DNA of 64,000 nt from Streptomyces sp. AJS327 (lineage in GTDB: Bacteria; Actinomycetota; Actinomycetes; Streptomycetales; Streptomycetaceae): the NCBI RefSeq assembly GCF_013450295.1, contig NZ_SKBR01000001.1, forward strand, positions 1,430,001 to 1,494,000. Reading direction: 5' to 3'. This document shows, piece after piece, positions 40,772 through 49,932 of this stretch (its first letter is position 1; every line of letters begins with the position of its first letter). The notes below the pieces were generated by a model that saw nothing but the letters and a program-made list of their open reading frames with translations, was not told where the DNA came from and did not search any database. The translations under genes and the position numbers were made by a program.

Positions 40772-41566
40772 TCACTCCCAGCGGAACAGCCGCGCCGCCG
40801 CGGCCAGCCCCGCAACCGCCCAGCAGGCGAGGATCCCGACCGCGCCCCAGGGCGTCCCGGCACCGTGCTGGAGGACCTCGCGCAGACCGTCGGAGAGCGC
40901 CGCCACCGGCAGCAGCTCCAGCACGGCACGGACCGGCTCGGGGAAGCGCTCCAGCGGCACCACCACCCCGCCGCCCACCAGCAGCAGGACGAAGACGAGG
41001 TTCGCGGCGGCCAGCGTGGCCTCCGCCCGCAGGGTGCCCGCCATCAGCAGCCCGAGTCCGCTGAAGGCCGCCGTGCCCAGCAGGAGCAGCAGCGCCACGG
41101 TGACCGGGTTGCCCCGTGGCGACCAGCCCAGGGCGAGGGCGACCCCGGTGAGCAGTGCCAGCTGGAGGAGTTCGATCACCAGCACCGAGCAGGTCTTCGC
41201 CGTCATCAGTCCCCAGCGCGGCAGGGGCGAGGCGCCGAGGCGCTTCAGCACCCCGTAGCGCCGCTCGAAGCCGGTGGAGATCGCCTGCCCGGTGAACGCG
41301 GTGGAGAGCACCGCGAGGGCCAGCACCCCGGGTGCGAGGAAGTCGACCCGCTCCCCGCCCGAGGCGTCCCCGGCGTTCCCCGCGGGGACGTTGACGATGT
41401 CGACGAGACTGAAGACCACCAGCAGCAGCGTCGGGATGACGACGGTCAGCAGCAGCTGCTCGCCGTGGCGCAGGAGCATCCGGGTCTCCAGCGCCGCCTG
41501 CGCCACGATCATGCGGGCCAGCGGGGCGGCCCCCGGGGCGGGGGCGAGGGTTCCGGCCGGGCTCAT
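40772..41566 (-). CDS. ABC-2 type transporter permease
   Basis: This 264-residue membrane subunit has six predicted helices and the ABC-2 pattern, for example ISTGFERRYGVLKRLGASPLPRW followed by helices and VPLERFPEPVRAVLELLPVAAL. The ATG at 41566 overlaps the ATPase gene stop as ATGA, so the two are coupled and form one exporter. ABC-2 exporters move drugs, lipids or peptides; the substrate is unknown. It sits between ctaA and the suf operon, a conserved neighbourhood that could hint at a link with heme or redox physiology. Confidence 0.9.
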   Translation of the reverse strand: MSPAGTLAPAPGAAPLARMIVAQAALETRMLLRHGEQLLLTVVIPTLLLVVFSLVDIVNVPAGNAGDASGGERVDFLAPGVLALAVLSTAFTGQAISTGFERRYGVLKRLGASPLPRWGLMTAKTCSVLVIELLQLALLTGVALALGWSPRGNPVTVALLLLLGTAAFSGLGLLMAGTLRAEATLAAANLVFVLLLVGGGVVVPLERFPEPVRAVLELLPVAALSDGLREVLQHGAGTPWGAVGILACWAVAGLAAAARLFRWE

Positions 41567-42489
41567 GAGCGCAGCTCCTTCCCGGTCAGTTCGAGGAAGA
41601 CGTCCTCCAGGGTGTGCCGTTCGACCGCGATGTGGCCCGGCAGCACCCCGTGCTGGGCGCACCAGGTGGTGACGGTGGCCAGCAGCTGGGGGTCGACGGT
41701 GCCGGTCAGCCGGTACTCGCCCGGGCTCTGCTCGGTGGCGGTGCTGTCCGCCGGGAGCGCCTTGAGAAGCGAGTCGAGGTCCAGGCCCGGCCGCCCGGTG
41801 AAGCGCAGCGTGTTCTCCGCGCCACCCCGGCACAGCTCCTCGGGGCTGCCCCGGGCGATGATCCGGCCACCGTCGACGATCGCGACGTCGTCGGCCAGGT
41901 CCTCGGCCTCCTCCATGTGGTGCGTGGTGAGCACCGTGGTGACGCCGTCGGCGCGCAGTTCCCGCACCAGCTCCCAGGTCGCGCGGCGGGCCTGCGGGTC
42001 GAGGCCCGCGGTCGGCTCGTCGAGGAAGACCAGCTCGGGCCGGCCGACCACGGCCATGGCCAGCGCGAGGCGCCGCTGCTGACCGCCGGAGAGCCTGCGG
42101 TAGGGAGTCCGGCCGCAGCCGCCCAGGCCGAGCCGGTCCATCAGCGCGGGGACGTCCAGCGGGTGGGCGTGCAGCCGGGCCATGTGGCGCAGCATCTCCC
42201 CGGCGCGGACGGTGGGGTAGACGCCGCCGCTCTGGAGCATCACGCCGATCCGGGGCCGCAGCCGGGCGGAGTCCGCGAGCGGGTCGAGCCCCAGGACGCG
42301 CACGCTGCCCGCGTCCGGTCTGCGGTAGCCCTCGCAGATCTCGACGGTGGTCGTCTTGCCCGCCCCGTTGGGGCCCAGGAAGGCGGTGACGCCGCCACGG
42401 TCGACGGTCAGGTCCAGCCCGTCCACCGCGGTGTGCCCGCCGTACCGCTTCACCAGCCCGGCGACCTCGACCGCCGCTGTCCTTCGCAT
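41563..42489 (-). CDS. ABC transporter ATP-binding protein
   Basis: This 308-residue ATPase of the DrrA/CcmA type has Walker A GPNGAGKTTT near residue 39, the Q-loop in MLQSGGVYPTV, the signature LSGGQQRRLALAM and Walker B VFLDEPTAGLDP. The His-switch is in TTHHMEEAE. A C-terminal domain of about 90 residues, typical of drug exporters, follows. The ATG at 42489 starts the two-gene unit, and the permease gene overlaps its stop. No operator is evident in the upstream gap. Confidence 0.95.
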   Translation of the reverse strand: MRRTAAVEVAGLVKRYGGHTAVDGLDLTVDRGGVTAFLGPNGAGKTTTVEICEGYRRPDAGSVRVLGLDPLADSARLRPRIGVMLQSGGVYPTVRAGEMLRHMARLHAHPLDVPALMDRLGLGGCGRTPYRRLSGGQQRRLALAMAVVGRPELVFLDEPTAGLDPQARRATWELVRELRADGVTTVLTTHHMEEAEDLADDVAIVDGGRIIARGSPEELCRGGAENTLRFTGRPGLDLDSLLKALPADSTATEQSPGEYRLTGTVDPQLLATVTTWCAQHGVLPGHIAVERHTLEDVFLELTGKELRS

Positions 42490-42842
42490 GGGGGAAGTCT
42501 AGGGAGCGGCTGGGCGGGGGCCCGCCCCGGGTGAGGGGAGATGACGGGTGACGGGCTGAGGGGCGGCGAGGTGACGGGACCCGCGCGGCCCGTGGAGGGC
42601 AGCACGAGGAGCCGGGCCGGTGGGGTGGATCGGGCGAGTGGGGCTGGTGGTGCTGGTGGTGTTGGTGGGGTTGGTGTGGTGAGGCCCCGGTCGGTCCGGC
42701 GGGGGTACGCGGCGCGGACCGGGCGCCCGGGGCCGGACGGGGCCGCCCGGGCCGGACGGGAGGGGTGGGTGCGGGGCGCCGGGGCGCACGGCGGGTGCGC
42801 CCGTCCCGAAGCGGGGGCTGACCAGGCCGAACCGGGTCCGGT

Positions 42843-42861
42843 GGCGGTAAGGCTCTCCTTA
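42843..42861. promoter_or_regulatory. Candidate IdeR/DmdR iron box upstream of sufR
   Basis: A perfect GTAAGG-CTCT-CCTTAC palindrome (42847-42862) lies within GGTAAGGCTCTCCTTA, which matches 14 of the last 16 positions of the DtxR/IdeR consensus TWAGGTWAGSCTWACCTWA. The first three positions do not match. It is centred about 80 bp before the sufR start. Confidence 0.55.
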
Positions 42862-42898
42862 CGTGACGCAGTCCATTCCGCCCGGCTCCCGGCGCCGC

Positions 42899-42928
42899 TT
42901 GCCCGGCTTCGCGGAATTACGCAACAAT
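42899..42928 (+). promoter_or_regulatory. Putative sufR promoter
   Basis: TTGCCC (42899-42904) and AACAAT (42923-42928) are 18 bp apart. Six bases later is the sufR GTG, so the mRNA may be leaderless. The -10 lies inside the SufR box. Confidence 0.4.
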
Positions 42929-42935
42929 GACGTTG
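42922..42935. promoter_or_regulatory. SufR operator CAAC-N6-GTTG
   Basis: CAAC (42922-42925), six bases, GTTG (42932-42935) is the exact motif established for SufR repressors. Its last G is the first base of the sufR GTG start codon, a position suited to autorepression. Confidence 0.75.
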
Positions 42936-43843
42936 TGAAAAAGCAGGGTGACGGTCAGCGGACGCGACCGACGGCTGAGCAGGCCGTCGGCGGCTCGGCG
43001 CTGTCCTCCTCCGCCCTGGACGAGCAGAGCGGCACCCGGAACAAGGTCGCGCGCTCCATCCTGGACCACGGCCCCTCCACCGCGGCCGAGCTGGCCCGTC
43101 GGCTGGGGCTGACGCAGGCGGCGGTCCGCCGTCATCTGGACGCGCTCGCCGCCGAGGGCGTGGTCGAGGCCCGGGAGAAGCGGGTGTACGGCTCGCGTGG
43201 CCGGGGCCGTCCGGCGAAGGTCTTCGCCCTCACCGACGGCGGGCGGGACGCCTTCGACCAGGCGTACGACGAGCTGGCGGCGGACGCCCTGCGCTGGATC
43301 GCGCGGAGCGCGGGCGGCGGCGAGCTGGGCGAGGCGGCGATCGCGGAGTTCGCCCGCGCGCGCCTGGCCGACCAAGCCGAGAAGTACCGCGACCTGCTGG
43401 AGCGCGTCCCGCCCGAGGAGCGCACCCGCGCACTGGCGGAAGCGCTCAGCGCGGACGGGTACGCTGCCACTGCGCGCGGCGCGCCCGGCTCGGCCGGCGA
43501 GCAGCTCTGCCAGCACCACTGCCCGGTGGTGCACACCGCCGAACAGTTCCCACAGCTCTGCGAGGCGGAGACCGAGGTCTTCTCCCGTCTGCTCGGCACC
43601 CATGTGCAACGGCTGGCGACCATCGCCCACGGCGACGGGGTGTGCACCACGTTCATCCCGCGGACCAGACCCCGGTCGGCCGCCGGGGCCGAGGGGGAGC
43701 CGGATTCCGGCGCCCCGGGGCCCGACGGAACCGCCCGGTCCGCGGCTCCCGCCGGCCGCCTCGAAGCAGCGGACCGCGCAGGACCCGCAGACCGTTCAGA
43801 ACCCGCACCATCCGTGAAAGACGCCGGGAGGAACCCCGCATGA
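42935..43843 (+). CDS. sufR: Fe-S cluster-sensing repressor SufR
   Basis: This 302-residue DeoR/ArsR-type winged-helix regulator has an HTH in [20 protein letters not shown] near residue 50 and the wing [13 protein letters not shown]-terminal cysteine set is suited to bind an Fe-S cluster: Cys192-x3-Cys196-x12-Cys209 and Cys237 (GVCTTF). With cluster bound it represses the suf operon; cluster loss derepresses. GTG 42935 is favoured because it abuts the SufR box and gives a family-like N-terminus. The last 55 residues are a Pro/Ala/Arg-rich tail. Its stop overlaps the sufB start as ATGA. It is the first gene of the operon. Confidence 0.93.
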   Translation: MKKQGDGQRTRPTAEQAVGGSALSSSALDEQSGTRNKVARSILDHGPSTAAELARRLGLTQAAVRRHLDALAAEGVVEAREKRVYGSRGRGRPAKVFALTDGGRDAFDQAYDELAADALRWIARSAGGGELGEAAIAEFARARLADQAEKYRDLLERVPPEERTRALAEALSADGYAATARGAPGSAGEQLCQHHCPVVHTAEQFPQLCEAETEVFSRLLGTHVQRLATIAHGDGVCTTFIPRTRPRSAAGAEGEPDSGAPGPDGTARSAAPAGRLEAADRAGPADRSEPAPSVKDAGRNPA

Positions 43844-45261
43844 CTGCTCCGACCGAGACCGCCCACCCCGAACTCGATGGGCTGGGCACCTACGAGTACG
43901 GCTGGGCCGACTCCGACGCGGCGGGCGCCGCGGCGAAGCGCGGCCTGTCCGAGGAGGTCGTCCGCGACATCTCGGGGAAGAAGGACGAGCCGGAGTGGAT
44001 GCTGAAGCTGCGGCTGAAGGGGCACCGGCTGTTCGAGAAGAAGCCCATGCCGAACTGGGGCTCGGACCTCTCCGGCATCGACTTCGACAACATCAAGTAC
44101 TTCGTGCGGTCCACCGAGGAGCAGGCCCAGAGCTGGGAGGACCTCCCGGAGGACATCAAGAACACCTACGACCGGCTGGGCATCCCCGAGGCGGAGAAGC
44201 AGCGGCTGGTGGCGGGTGTCGCCGCGCAGTACGAGTCCGAGGTGGTCTACCACCAGATCCGTGAGGACCTGGAGAAGCAGGGCGTCCTCTTCCTGGACAC
44301 CGACACCGCGCTGCGCGAGCACCCGGAGATCTTCAAGGAGCACTTCGGCACGGTGATCCCGGCGGGCGACAACAAGTTCGCCGCGCTGAACACGGCCGTG
44401 TGGTCCGGCGGTTCCTTCATCTACGTGCCGCCGGGCGTGCACGTCGACATCCCGCTCCAGGCCTACTTCCGGATCAACACCGAGAACATGGGCCAGTTCG
44501 AGCGGACGCTGATCATCGTCGACGAGAACGCCTACGTGCACTACGTCGAGGGCTGCACCGCGCCGATCTACAACTCGGACTCGCTGCACTCGGCGGTCGT
44601 GGAGATCATCGTCAAGAAGGGCGGCCGCTGCCGCTACACGACCATCCAGAACTGGTCGAACAACGTCTACAACCTGGTGACCAAGCGTGCCGTCGCCTAC
44701 GAGGGCGCGACGATGGAGTGGGTCGACGGCAACATCGGCTCCAAGGTCACCATGAAGTACCCGGCGATCTACCTCATGGGGGAGCACGCCAAGGGCGAGA
44801 CGCTCTCCGTGGCCTTCGCGGGCGAGGGACAGCACCAGGACGCCGGCGCGAAGATGGTCCACATGGCGCCGCGCACCTCCTCGAACATCGTCTCCAAGTC
44901 GGTGGCGCGGAGCGGCGGGCGTACCTCCTACCGCGGTCTCATCGAGATCGGGGAGGGCGCCGAGAACTCCAAGTCCAACGTGCTGTGCGACGCGCTGCTG
45001 GTCGACACCGTCTCCCGCTCGGACACCTACCCCTACGTCGACGTCCGCGAGGACGACGTGACCATGGGGCACGAGGCGACGGTCTCCAAGGTCAGCGACG
45101 ACCAGCTGTTCTACCTGATGCAGCGGGGCCTCTCGGAGGACGAGGCGATGGCGATGATCGTCCGTGGCTTCGTCGAGCCGATCGCCAAGGAGCTGCCGAT
45201 GGAGTACGCGCTGGAGCTGAACCGGCTGATCGAGCTCCAGATGGAAGGCGCGGTCGGCTAG
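43840..45261 (+). CDS. sufB: Fe-S cluster assembly scaffold SufB
   Basis: This 473-residue SufB forms the SufBC2D scaffold with SufD and the SufC ATPase for de novo Fe-S cluster assembly. The right-handed beta-helix core contains [30 protein letters not shown] with a conserved Cys, and [16 protein letters not shown]. The SufC-binding C-terminus ends [19 protein letters not shown]. The ATG at 43840 with GGGAGGAA upstream overlaps the sufR stop. sufD starts 125 bp later, the widest gap inside the operon. Confidence 0.97.
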   Translation: MTAPTETAHPELDGLGTYEYGWADSDAAGAAAKRGLSEEVVRDISGKKDEPEWMLKLRLKGHRLFEKKPMPNWGSDLSGIDFDNIKYFVRSTEEQAQSWEDLPEDIKNTYDRLGIPEAEKQRLVAGVAAQYESEVVYHQIREDLEKQGVLFLDTDTALREHPEIFKEHFGTVIPAGDNKFAALNTAVWSGGSFIYVPPGVHVDIPLQAYFRINTENMGQFERTLIIVDENAYVHYVEGCTAPIYNSDSLHSAVVEIIVKKGGRCRYTTIQNWSNNVYNLVTKRAVAYEGATMEWVDGNIGSKVTMKYPAIYLMGEHAKGETLSVAFAGEGQHQDAGAKMVHMAPRTSSNIVSKSVARSGGRTSYRGLIEIGEGAENSKSNVLCDALLVDTVSRSDTYPYVDVREDDVTMGHEATVSKVSDDQLFYLMQRGLSEDEAMAMIVRGFVEPIAKELPMEYALELNRLIELQMEGAVG

Positions 45262-45386
45262 CCGGGCGGACCGGTGCACACCCCCGCGGGCGCGCACCGG
45301 CCGGTGCGCGAGCAGCGGGGCGACCCGTCGGCGCTCGCCGGTGGCGGGCGAAATCACTGAAGCAGAAAGCGAGCAACACGACAGCC

Positions 45387-46589
45387 ATGGCTGAGGCCCA
45401 GAACATTCCGGTCGGTTCGGAGACCGCCGGATCCAGGCTCCGACCCGGGGTCCTTCCAGCGGTGACGGCCGAGTCCACCACCGCTACCCGGATGAGCGCG
45501 CCGCCCTCCTTCGACGTGGCGGACTTCCCGGTGCCGCACGGCCGCGAGGAGGAGTGGCGCTTCACCCCGCTGGAGCGGCTGCGCGGTCTGCACGACGGCA
45601 CCGCCGAGGCGTCCGGCTCCCTGCGGAGTTCGGTCGACGCCCCGGAGGTCGTCACCGTCGAGGCGGCCGGGCGGGACGACGCCCGAGTCGGCCGGGCCGG
45701 GAAGCCCGTCGACCGGGTGGCGGCGCAGGCGTTCTCGGCCTTCGAGAAGGCCACGGTGATCTCGGTGCCGAAGGACGCGGTGCTGGACCAGCCCGTCTGG
45801 GTCAGGCTGCACGGCGAGGGCGGGGTGACCTACGGCCACACCGTCTTCGACGTCGGCGCCTTCGCCGAGGCCGTCGTCGTCATCGACCACCAGGGGGACG
45901 GCGTCCGCGCCGCGAACGTCGAGTTCGTCCTCGGGGACGGCGCGAAGCTGACGGTCGTCTCGGTGCAGGACTGGGAGGACACCGCGGTGCACTGCTCCCA
46001 GCACAACGCGCTGGTCGGGCGGGACGCCACCTTCAAGTCGATCGTCGTCACCTTCGGCGGCGACCTGGTGCGGCTCAACCCCCGGGTGAGCTACGCCGGT
46101 CCCGGTGGGGAGGCCGAGCTGTACGGGCTGTACTTCACCGACGGTGGCCAGCACCAGGAGCACCGGCTGCTGGTCGACCACGAGGCGCCGAACTGCCGGA
46201 GCAACGTCGCCTACAAGGGGGCGCTCCAGGGCACGGACGCGCACGCGGTGTGGATCGGTGACGTGCTGATCCAGGCGGCGGCGACCGGCACCGACACCTA
46301 CGAGCTGAACCGCAACCTCGTCCTGACGGACGGGGCGCGGGTCGACTCGGTCCCCAACCTGGAGATCGAGACCGGCGAGATCGTCGGAGCCGGGCACGCC
46401 TCGGCCACCGGGCGCTTCGAGGACGAGCAGCTGTTCTACCTGATGGCGCGCGGTATCCCGGAGCAGGAGGCCCGGCGGCTGGTGGTGCGCGGCTTCTTCG
46501 CGGAGCTGGTGCAGCAGATCGGCCTTCCGGAGCTTCAGGAGCGGCTGATCGCCAGGATCGAGACGGAGCTGGAGGCGTCGGTGGCATGA
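45387..46589 (+). CDS. sufD: Fe-S cluster assembly protein SufD
   Basis: SufD (400 residues) is the SufB paralogue in the SufBC2D complex. Conserved stretches are VPHGREEEWRFTPLERL near residue 50, AELYGLYFTDGGQHQEHR, and NCRSNVAYKGAL. ADLP-type substitutions aside, DEQLFYLMARGIPEQEARRLVVRGFF matches the SufB/D C-terminal signature. The ATG at 45387 gives MAEAQNIPVG; no strong Shine-Dalgarno is present, but GAAAGCGAG lies just upstream. The stop overlaps the start of the ferredoxin gene as ATGA. Confidence 0.96.
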   Translation: MAEAQNIPVGSETAGSRLRPGVLPAVTAESTTATRMSAPPSFDVADFPVPHGREEEWRFTPLERLRGLHDGTAEASGSLRSSVDAPEVVTVEAAGRDDARVGRAGKPVDRVAAQAFSAFEKATVISVPKDAVLDQPVWVRLHGEGGVTYGHTVFDVGAFAEAVVVIDHQGDGVRAANVEFVLGDGAKLTVVSVQDWEDTAVHCSQHNALVGRDATFKSIVVTFGGDLVRLNPRVSYAGPGGEAELYGLYFTDGGQHQEHRLLVDHEAPNCRSNVAYKGALQGTDAHAVWIGDVLIQAAATGTDTYELNRNLVLTDGARVDSVPNLEIETGEIVGAGHASATGRFEDEQLFYLMARGIPEQEARRLVVRGFFAELVQQIGLPELQERLIARIETELEASVA

Positions 46590-46921
46590 GCGTGGAGAGT
46601 GTGTTCGGCTACCAGCGCGCGGCGTCGCTGAGTGAGCTGGAAGAGGATCTGCCCAAGCGGGTCGAACTCGACGGCGTGCCGGTGTCCGTCGTCCGCACCG
46701 AGGGTTCGGTGTTCGCGATCAACGACATCTGCTCGCACGCGAACGTCGCCCTCTCCGAGGGCGAGGTGGAGAACTGTCAGATCGAGTGCTGGCTGCATGG
46801 CTCGCGCTTCGACCTGCGGACGGGTGAGCCCTCCGGGCCGCCCGCCGTCCGCCCCGTCCCCGTGTACCCCGTAAAGATCGAAGGGGACGACGTGCTCGTC
46901 TCCGTCACCCAGGAGTCCTGA
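46586..46921 (+). CDS. Rieske-type ferredoxin of the suf operon
   Basis: This 111-residue soluble Rieske [2Fe-2S] ferredoxin, related to the small subunits of non-heme oxygenases, has cluster ligands in CSHANVAL (Cys-x-His) and CWLHGSRFDL (Cys-x2-His). It is inserted between sufD and sufC, overlapping sufD by ATGA and ending 7 bp before sufC. This arrangement is common in actinobacteria. It might supply electrons for cluster building or sulfur reduction; that role is inferred from position only. Confidence 0.92.
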   Translation: MSVESVFGYQRAASLSELEEDLPKRVELDGVPVSVVRTEGSVFAINDICSHANVALSEGEVENCQIECWLHGSRFDLRTGEPSGPPAVRPVPVYPVKIEGDDVLVSVTQES

Positions 46922-46928
46922 AGTCCCC

Positions 46929-47693
46929 ATGGCAACGCTTGAGATCAACGACCTGCACGTCTCCGTCGAAGCCGAGAGCGGCCCGGAGGAGATCCTGCGC
47001 GGCGTCGACCTGACGGTTCGGCAGGGTGAGACGCACGCGATCATGGGCCCGAACGGCTCCGGCAAGTCCACCCTGGCCTACTCGCTGGCCGGTCACCCGA
47101 AGTACCAGGTCACCAGTGGATCGGTGACCCTCGACGGCGAGGACGTCCTCGCGATGTCGGTGGACGAGCGCGCTCGCGCCGGTGTCTTCCTGGCCATGCA
47201 GTACCCGGTGGAGGTGCCGGGCGTCTCCGTCTCCAACTTCCTGCGCACCTCGGCGACGGCGCTGCGGGGCGAGGCCCCGAAGCTCCGCACCTGGGTCAAG
47301 GAGGTCAGGGAGGCGATGGAGCGGTTGCAGATCGACCCGTCCTTCGCCGAGCGGAACGTCAACGAGGGCTTCTCCGGCGGTGAGAAGAAGCGGCACGAGA
47401 TCCTTCAGCTGGAGCTGCTCCGGCCGAAGATGGCGATCCTCGACGAGACCGACTCCGGGCTCGACGTGGACGCCCTGCGCGTGGTCTCCGAGGGGGTCAA
47501 CCGCGTCCGGGAGGACGGGGATGTCGGCACCCTGCTGATCACGCACTACACCCGCATCCTGCGCTACATCAAGCCCGACCACGTCCACGTCTTCGCGCGG
47601 GGCCGGATCGTCGAGTCCGGCGGTCCGGAGCTGGCGGACCGGCTGGAGGAGGAGGGCTACGAGCGGTACGTCAAGGGGGCTGCTAGCGCGTGA
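46929..47693 (+). CDS. sufC: Fe-S cluster assembly ATPase SufC
   Basis: This 254-residue ABC-type ATPase energises the SufBCD scaffold. Walker A GPNGSGKSTLAYS is near residue 39, and the signature region reads FSGGEKKRHEILQ. Walker B/D-loop is LDETDSGLDVDAL, and the switch histidine is in ITHYTRIL. The Asp after DET fits the SufC subclass rather than transporters. The start at 46929 follows the ferredoxin gene by 7 bp; its stop overlaps the sufS start (GTGA). Confidence 0.97.
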   Translation: MATLEINDLHVSVEAESGPEEILRGVDLTVRQGETHAIMGPNGSGKSTLAYSLAGHPKYQVTSGSVTLDGEDVLAMSVDERARAGVFLAMQYPVEVPGVSVSNFLRTSATALRGEAPKLRTWVKEVREAMERLQIDPSFAERNVNEGFSGGEKKRHEILQLELLRPKMAILDETDSGLDVDALRVVSEGVNRVREDGDVGTLLITHYTRILRYIKPDHVHVFARGRIVESGGPELADRLEEEGYERYVKGAASA

Positions 47694-48958
47694 AGACCAC
47701 TGGCCACGGCCTGACCGGCCTGCTCGACACCGACGCGATCCGTAAGGACTTCCCGATCCTGGATCGCACGCTGCACGACGACGCGCGGCTCGTCTACCTG
47801 GACAACGCCGCCACCTCGCAGACGCCCACCCCGGTGCTCGACGCGATGACCGGTTACTACGAGCGGCACAACGCGAACGTGCACCGGGGGGTGCACGTCC
47901 TCGCGGAGGAGGCCACCGCGCTGTACGAGGGCGCGCGGGACAAGATCGCGGCCTTCGTCAACGCGCCCAGCCGGGACGAGGTGATCTTCACCAAGAACGC
48001 CTCGGAGTCGCTGAACCTGGTGGCCAACATGCTGGGCTGGGCCGACGAGCCCTACCGCGTGGAGCGGGACACCGAGATCGTCATCACGGAGATGGAGCAC
48101 CACTCCAACATCGTGCCGTGGCAGCTGCTGGCGCAGCGCTCGGGGGCCCGGCTGAAGTGGTTCGGCCTGACCGACGACGGCCGTCTCGACCTGTCGAACA
48201 TCGACGAGCTGATCACCGAGCGCACGAAGGTGGTCTCCTTCGTGCTGGCGTCCAACATCATGGGGACGCTCAACCCGGTGGAGGACATCGTCCGCCGGGC
48301 GCAGGAGGTCGGCGCCCTCGTGGTGATCGACGCCTCGCAGGCCGCGCCGCACATGGTGCTGGACGTCCAGCGGCTCCAGGCCGACTTCGTCGCGTTCACC
48401 GGGCACAAGATGTGCGGTCCCACCGGGATAGGCGTGCTGTGGGGCCGTCAGGAGCTGCTGAACGACCTGCCGCCGTTCCTGGGGGGTGGCGAGATGATCG
48501 AGACGGTCACCATGAACTCGTCCACCTACGCCCCGGCGCCGCACAAGTTCGAGGCGGGTACGCCGCCCGTCGCGGAGGCGGTGGGGCTGGGCGCCGCCGT
48601 GGACTACCTCACCGGCATCGGGATGGAGCGCATCCAGGCCCATGAGCACGCGCTGACGGAGTACGCCCTGGCGCGGCTCGCGGAGATCCCGGACCTGCGG
48701 GTCATCGGACCGGCCAGCTCGGCCGACCGGGGGGCCGCGATCTCCTTCACCCTGGGCGACATCCATCCGCACGACGTGGGCCAGGTGCTGGACGAACAGG
48801 GCATCGCCGTGCGGGTCGGCCACCACTGCGCGCGGCCGGTCTGCCTGCGGTACGGAATTCCCGCGACCACGAGGGCGTCGTTCTATCTGTACTCCACTCC
48901 GGCCGAGGTTGACGCCCTGGCCGAGGGGCTGGAGTACGTACGGAACTTTTTCGGTTAG
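47690..48958 (+). CDS. sufS: Cysteine desulfurase SufS (type II)
   Basis: This 422-residue PLP enzyme takes sulfur from cysteine as a persulfide. YLDNAATSQTP is near residue 36, and HHSNIVPWQLLA is conserved. The PLP lysine is in FTGHKMCGPTG, and the persulfide cysteine is in VGHHCARPVCLRYG near residue 385. The short active-site loop marks the group II SufS type, which usually passes sulfur to SufU or SufE. The GTG start at 47690 overlaps the sufC stop. sufU begins 45 bp downstream. Confidence 0.97.
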   Translation: MKTTGHGLTGLLDTDAIRKDFPILDRTLHDDARLVYLDNAATSQTPTPVLDAMTGYYERHNANVHRGVHVLAEEATALYEGARDKIAAFVNAPSRDEVIFTKNASESLNLVANMLGWADEPYRVERDTEIVITEMEHHSNIVPWQLLAQRSGARLKWFGLTDDGRLDLSNIDELITERTKVVSFVLASNIMGTLNPVEDIVRRAQEVGALVVIDASQAAPHMVLDVQRLQADFVAFTGHKMCGPTGIGVLWGRQELLNDLPPFLGGGEMIETVTMNSSTYAPAPHKFEAGTPPVAEAVGLGAAVDYLTGIGMERIQAHEHALTEYALARLAEIPDLRVIGPASSADRGAAISFTLGDIHPHDVGQVLDEQGIAVRVGHHCARPVCLRYGIPATTRASFYLYSTPAEVDALAEGLEYVRNFFG

Positions 48959-49003
48959 GCAAGCGGCGAGCACGGTGCCTCAGGCTGACGGACGGACTTA
49001 CTC

Positions 49004-49489
49004 GTGAAGCTGGACTCCATGTACCAGGACGTGATCCTGGACCACTACAAGCATCCGCACGGGCGCGGGCTCCGCGAGGGCGACGCGGAGGTGCACCACA
49101 CCAACCCCACCTGCGGTGACGAGATCACCCTGCGGGTGCGCTACGCCGGGCACACGGTCGAGGACGTGTCCTACGAGGGCCAGGGCTGTTCCATCAGCCA
49201 GGCCAGCGCCTCGGTGCTCAACGAGCTGCTGGTGGGCAAGGAGCTGGCGGAGGCCCGGCGGATCCAGGAGTCCTTCCTGGAGCTGATGCAGTCCAGGGGC
49301 CAGCTGGAGCCGGACGACACGATGGAGGAACTGCTGGAGGACGCGGTGGCGTTCGCTGGCGTCTCCAAGTACCCCGCGCGGGTCAAGTGCGCGCTGCTGA
49401 GCTGGATGGCCTGGAAGGACGCGACCGCCCAGGCGCTGGGCGAGACGGGCGGGGAACCGTCCACGGAGAAGGAGAGGGGCGCGGCATGA
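49004..49489 (+). CDS. sufU: Zinc-dependent sulfurtransferase SufU
   Basis: This 161-residue protein receives the persulfide from SufS. The zinc ligands of the SufU class are Cys37 and Asp39 (NPTCGDE), Cys62 (GQGCSIS) and Cys129 (VKCALLSW). The 18-20-residue insertion between the second and third cysteines that separates SufU from IscU is visible around LVGKELAEARRIQESFLELM. The GTG start at 49004 is used. The stop overlaps the next start as ATGA. Confidence 0.95.
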   Translation: MKLDSMYQDVILDHYKHPHGRGLREGDAEVHHTNPTCGDEITLRVRYAGHTVEDVSYEGQGCSISQASASVLNELLVGKELAEARRIQESFLELMQSRGQLEPDDTMEELLEDAVAFAGVSKYPARVKCALLSWMAWKDATAQALGETGGEPSTEKERGAA

Positions 49490-49815
49490 CGGACGCGGCC
49501 ACGAAGCCCGCGAACGAGGACGAGGTCCGCGAGGCGCTGATGGATGTGGTGGACCCGGAGCTGGGGATCGACGTCGTCAATCTCGGGCTGATCTACGGCA
49601 TCCACATCGACACCGAGAACATCGCCACCATCGACATGACGCTGACGTCCGCGGCCTGCCCGTTGACCGACGTGATCGAGGACCAGGCGCACTCGGCCAC
49701 CGAGGGCATCGTCAAGGAACTCAAGATCAACTGGGTCTGGATGCCGCCGTGGGGTCCGGACAAGATCACGGATGACGGCCGGGAGCAGCTGAGGGCGCTC
49801 GGCTTCAACGTCTGA
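49486..49815 (+). CDS. sufT: SufT-type (MIP18/DUF59) Fe-S maturation protein
   Basis: This 109-residue MIP18-family protein has the core VVDPELGIDVVNLGLIYGI, with a DPE motif near residue 22, and LTSAACPLTDVIEDQ with the reactive Cys. Relatives (SufT, PaaD, CIA2) help deliver Fe-S clusters to target proteins. The ATG at 49486 overlaps the sufU stop, so it is the last, coupled gene of the suf operon, closed 19 bp later by a strong terminator. It is too short to carry an ApbC/Mrp ATPase domain. Confidence 0.92.
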   Translation: MTDAATKPANEDEVREALMDVVDPELGIDVVNLGLIYGIHIDTENIATIDMTLTSAACPLTDVIEDQAHSATEGIVKELKINWVWMPPWGPDKITDDGREQLRALGFNV

Positions 49816-49833
49816 CCCGGTTCCGGCCGGGCG

Positions 49834-49875
49834 ACGACGGCCGCACCACCCCGTTCGGGGTGGTGCGGCCGTCGT
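49834..49875. terminator. Very strong terminator closing the suf operon
   Basis: A perfect 19-bp inverted repeat with arms 49834-49852 and 49857-49875 and a GTTC tetraloop begins 19 bp after sufT. Confidence 0.9.
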
Positions 49876-49932
49876 GCTGTGTGGGCCCGACTCCGGCGCG
49901 GCGAGCGGTTCCCGGGAAGGGGAGACGCGGGT

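Larger units (their letters stand above)
42490..42934. other. Divergent regulatory gap upstream of sufR
   Basis: This 445-bp region between the ABC exporter and sufR has no supported gene. Bases 42630-42680 are G/T-rich with repeated GGTG/GGTT units. The last 95 bp hold the sufR control elements listed separately: an iron-box-like palindrome, a -35/-10 pair and a SufR box. Confidence 0.6.

Noticed and set aside
42630..42680. G/T-rich GGTG repeats as a possible CRISPR-like or G-quadruplex element
   Set aside because: There is no spacer-repeat structure and the G-runs are short and irregular. It looks like simple sequence.
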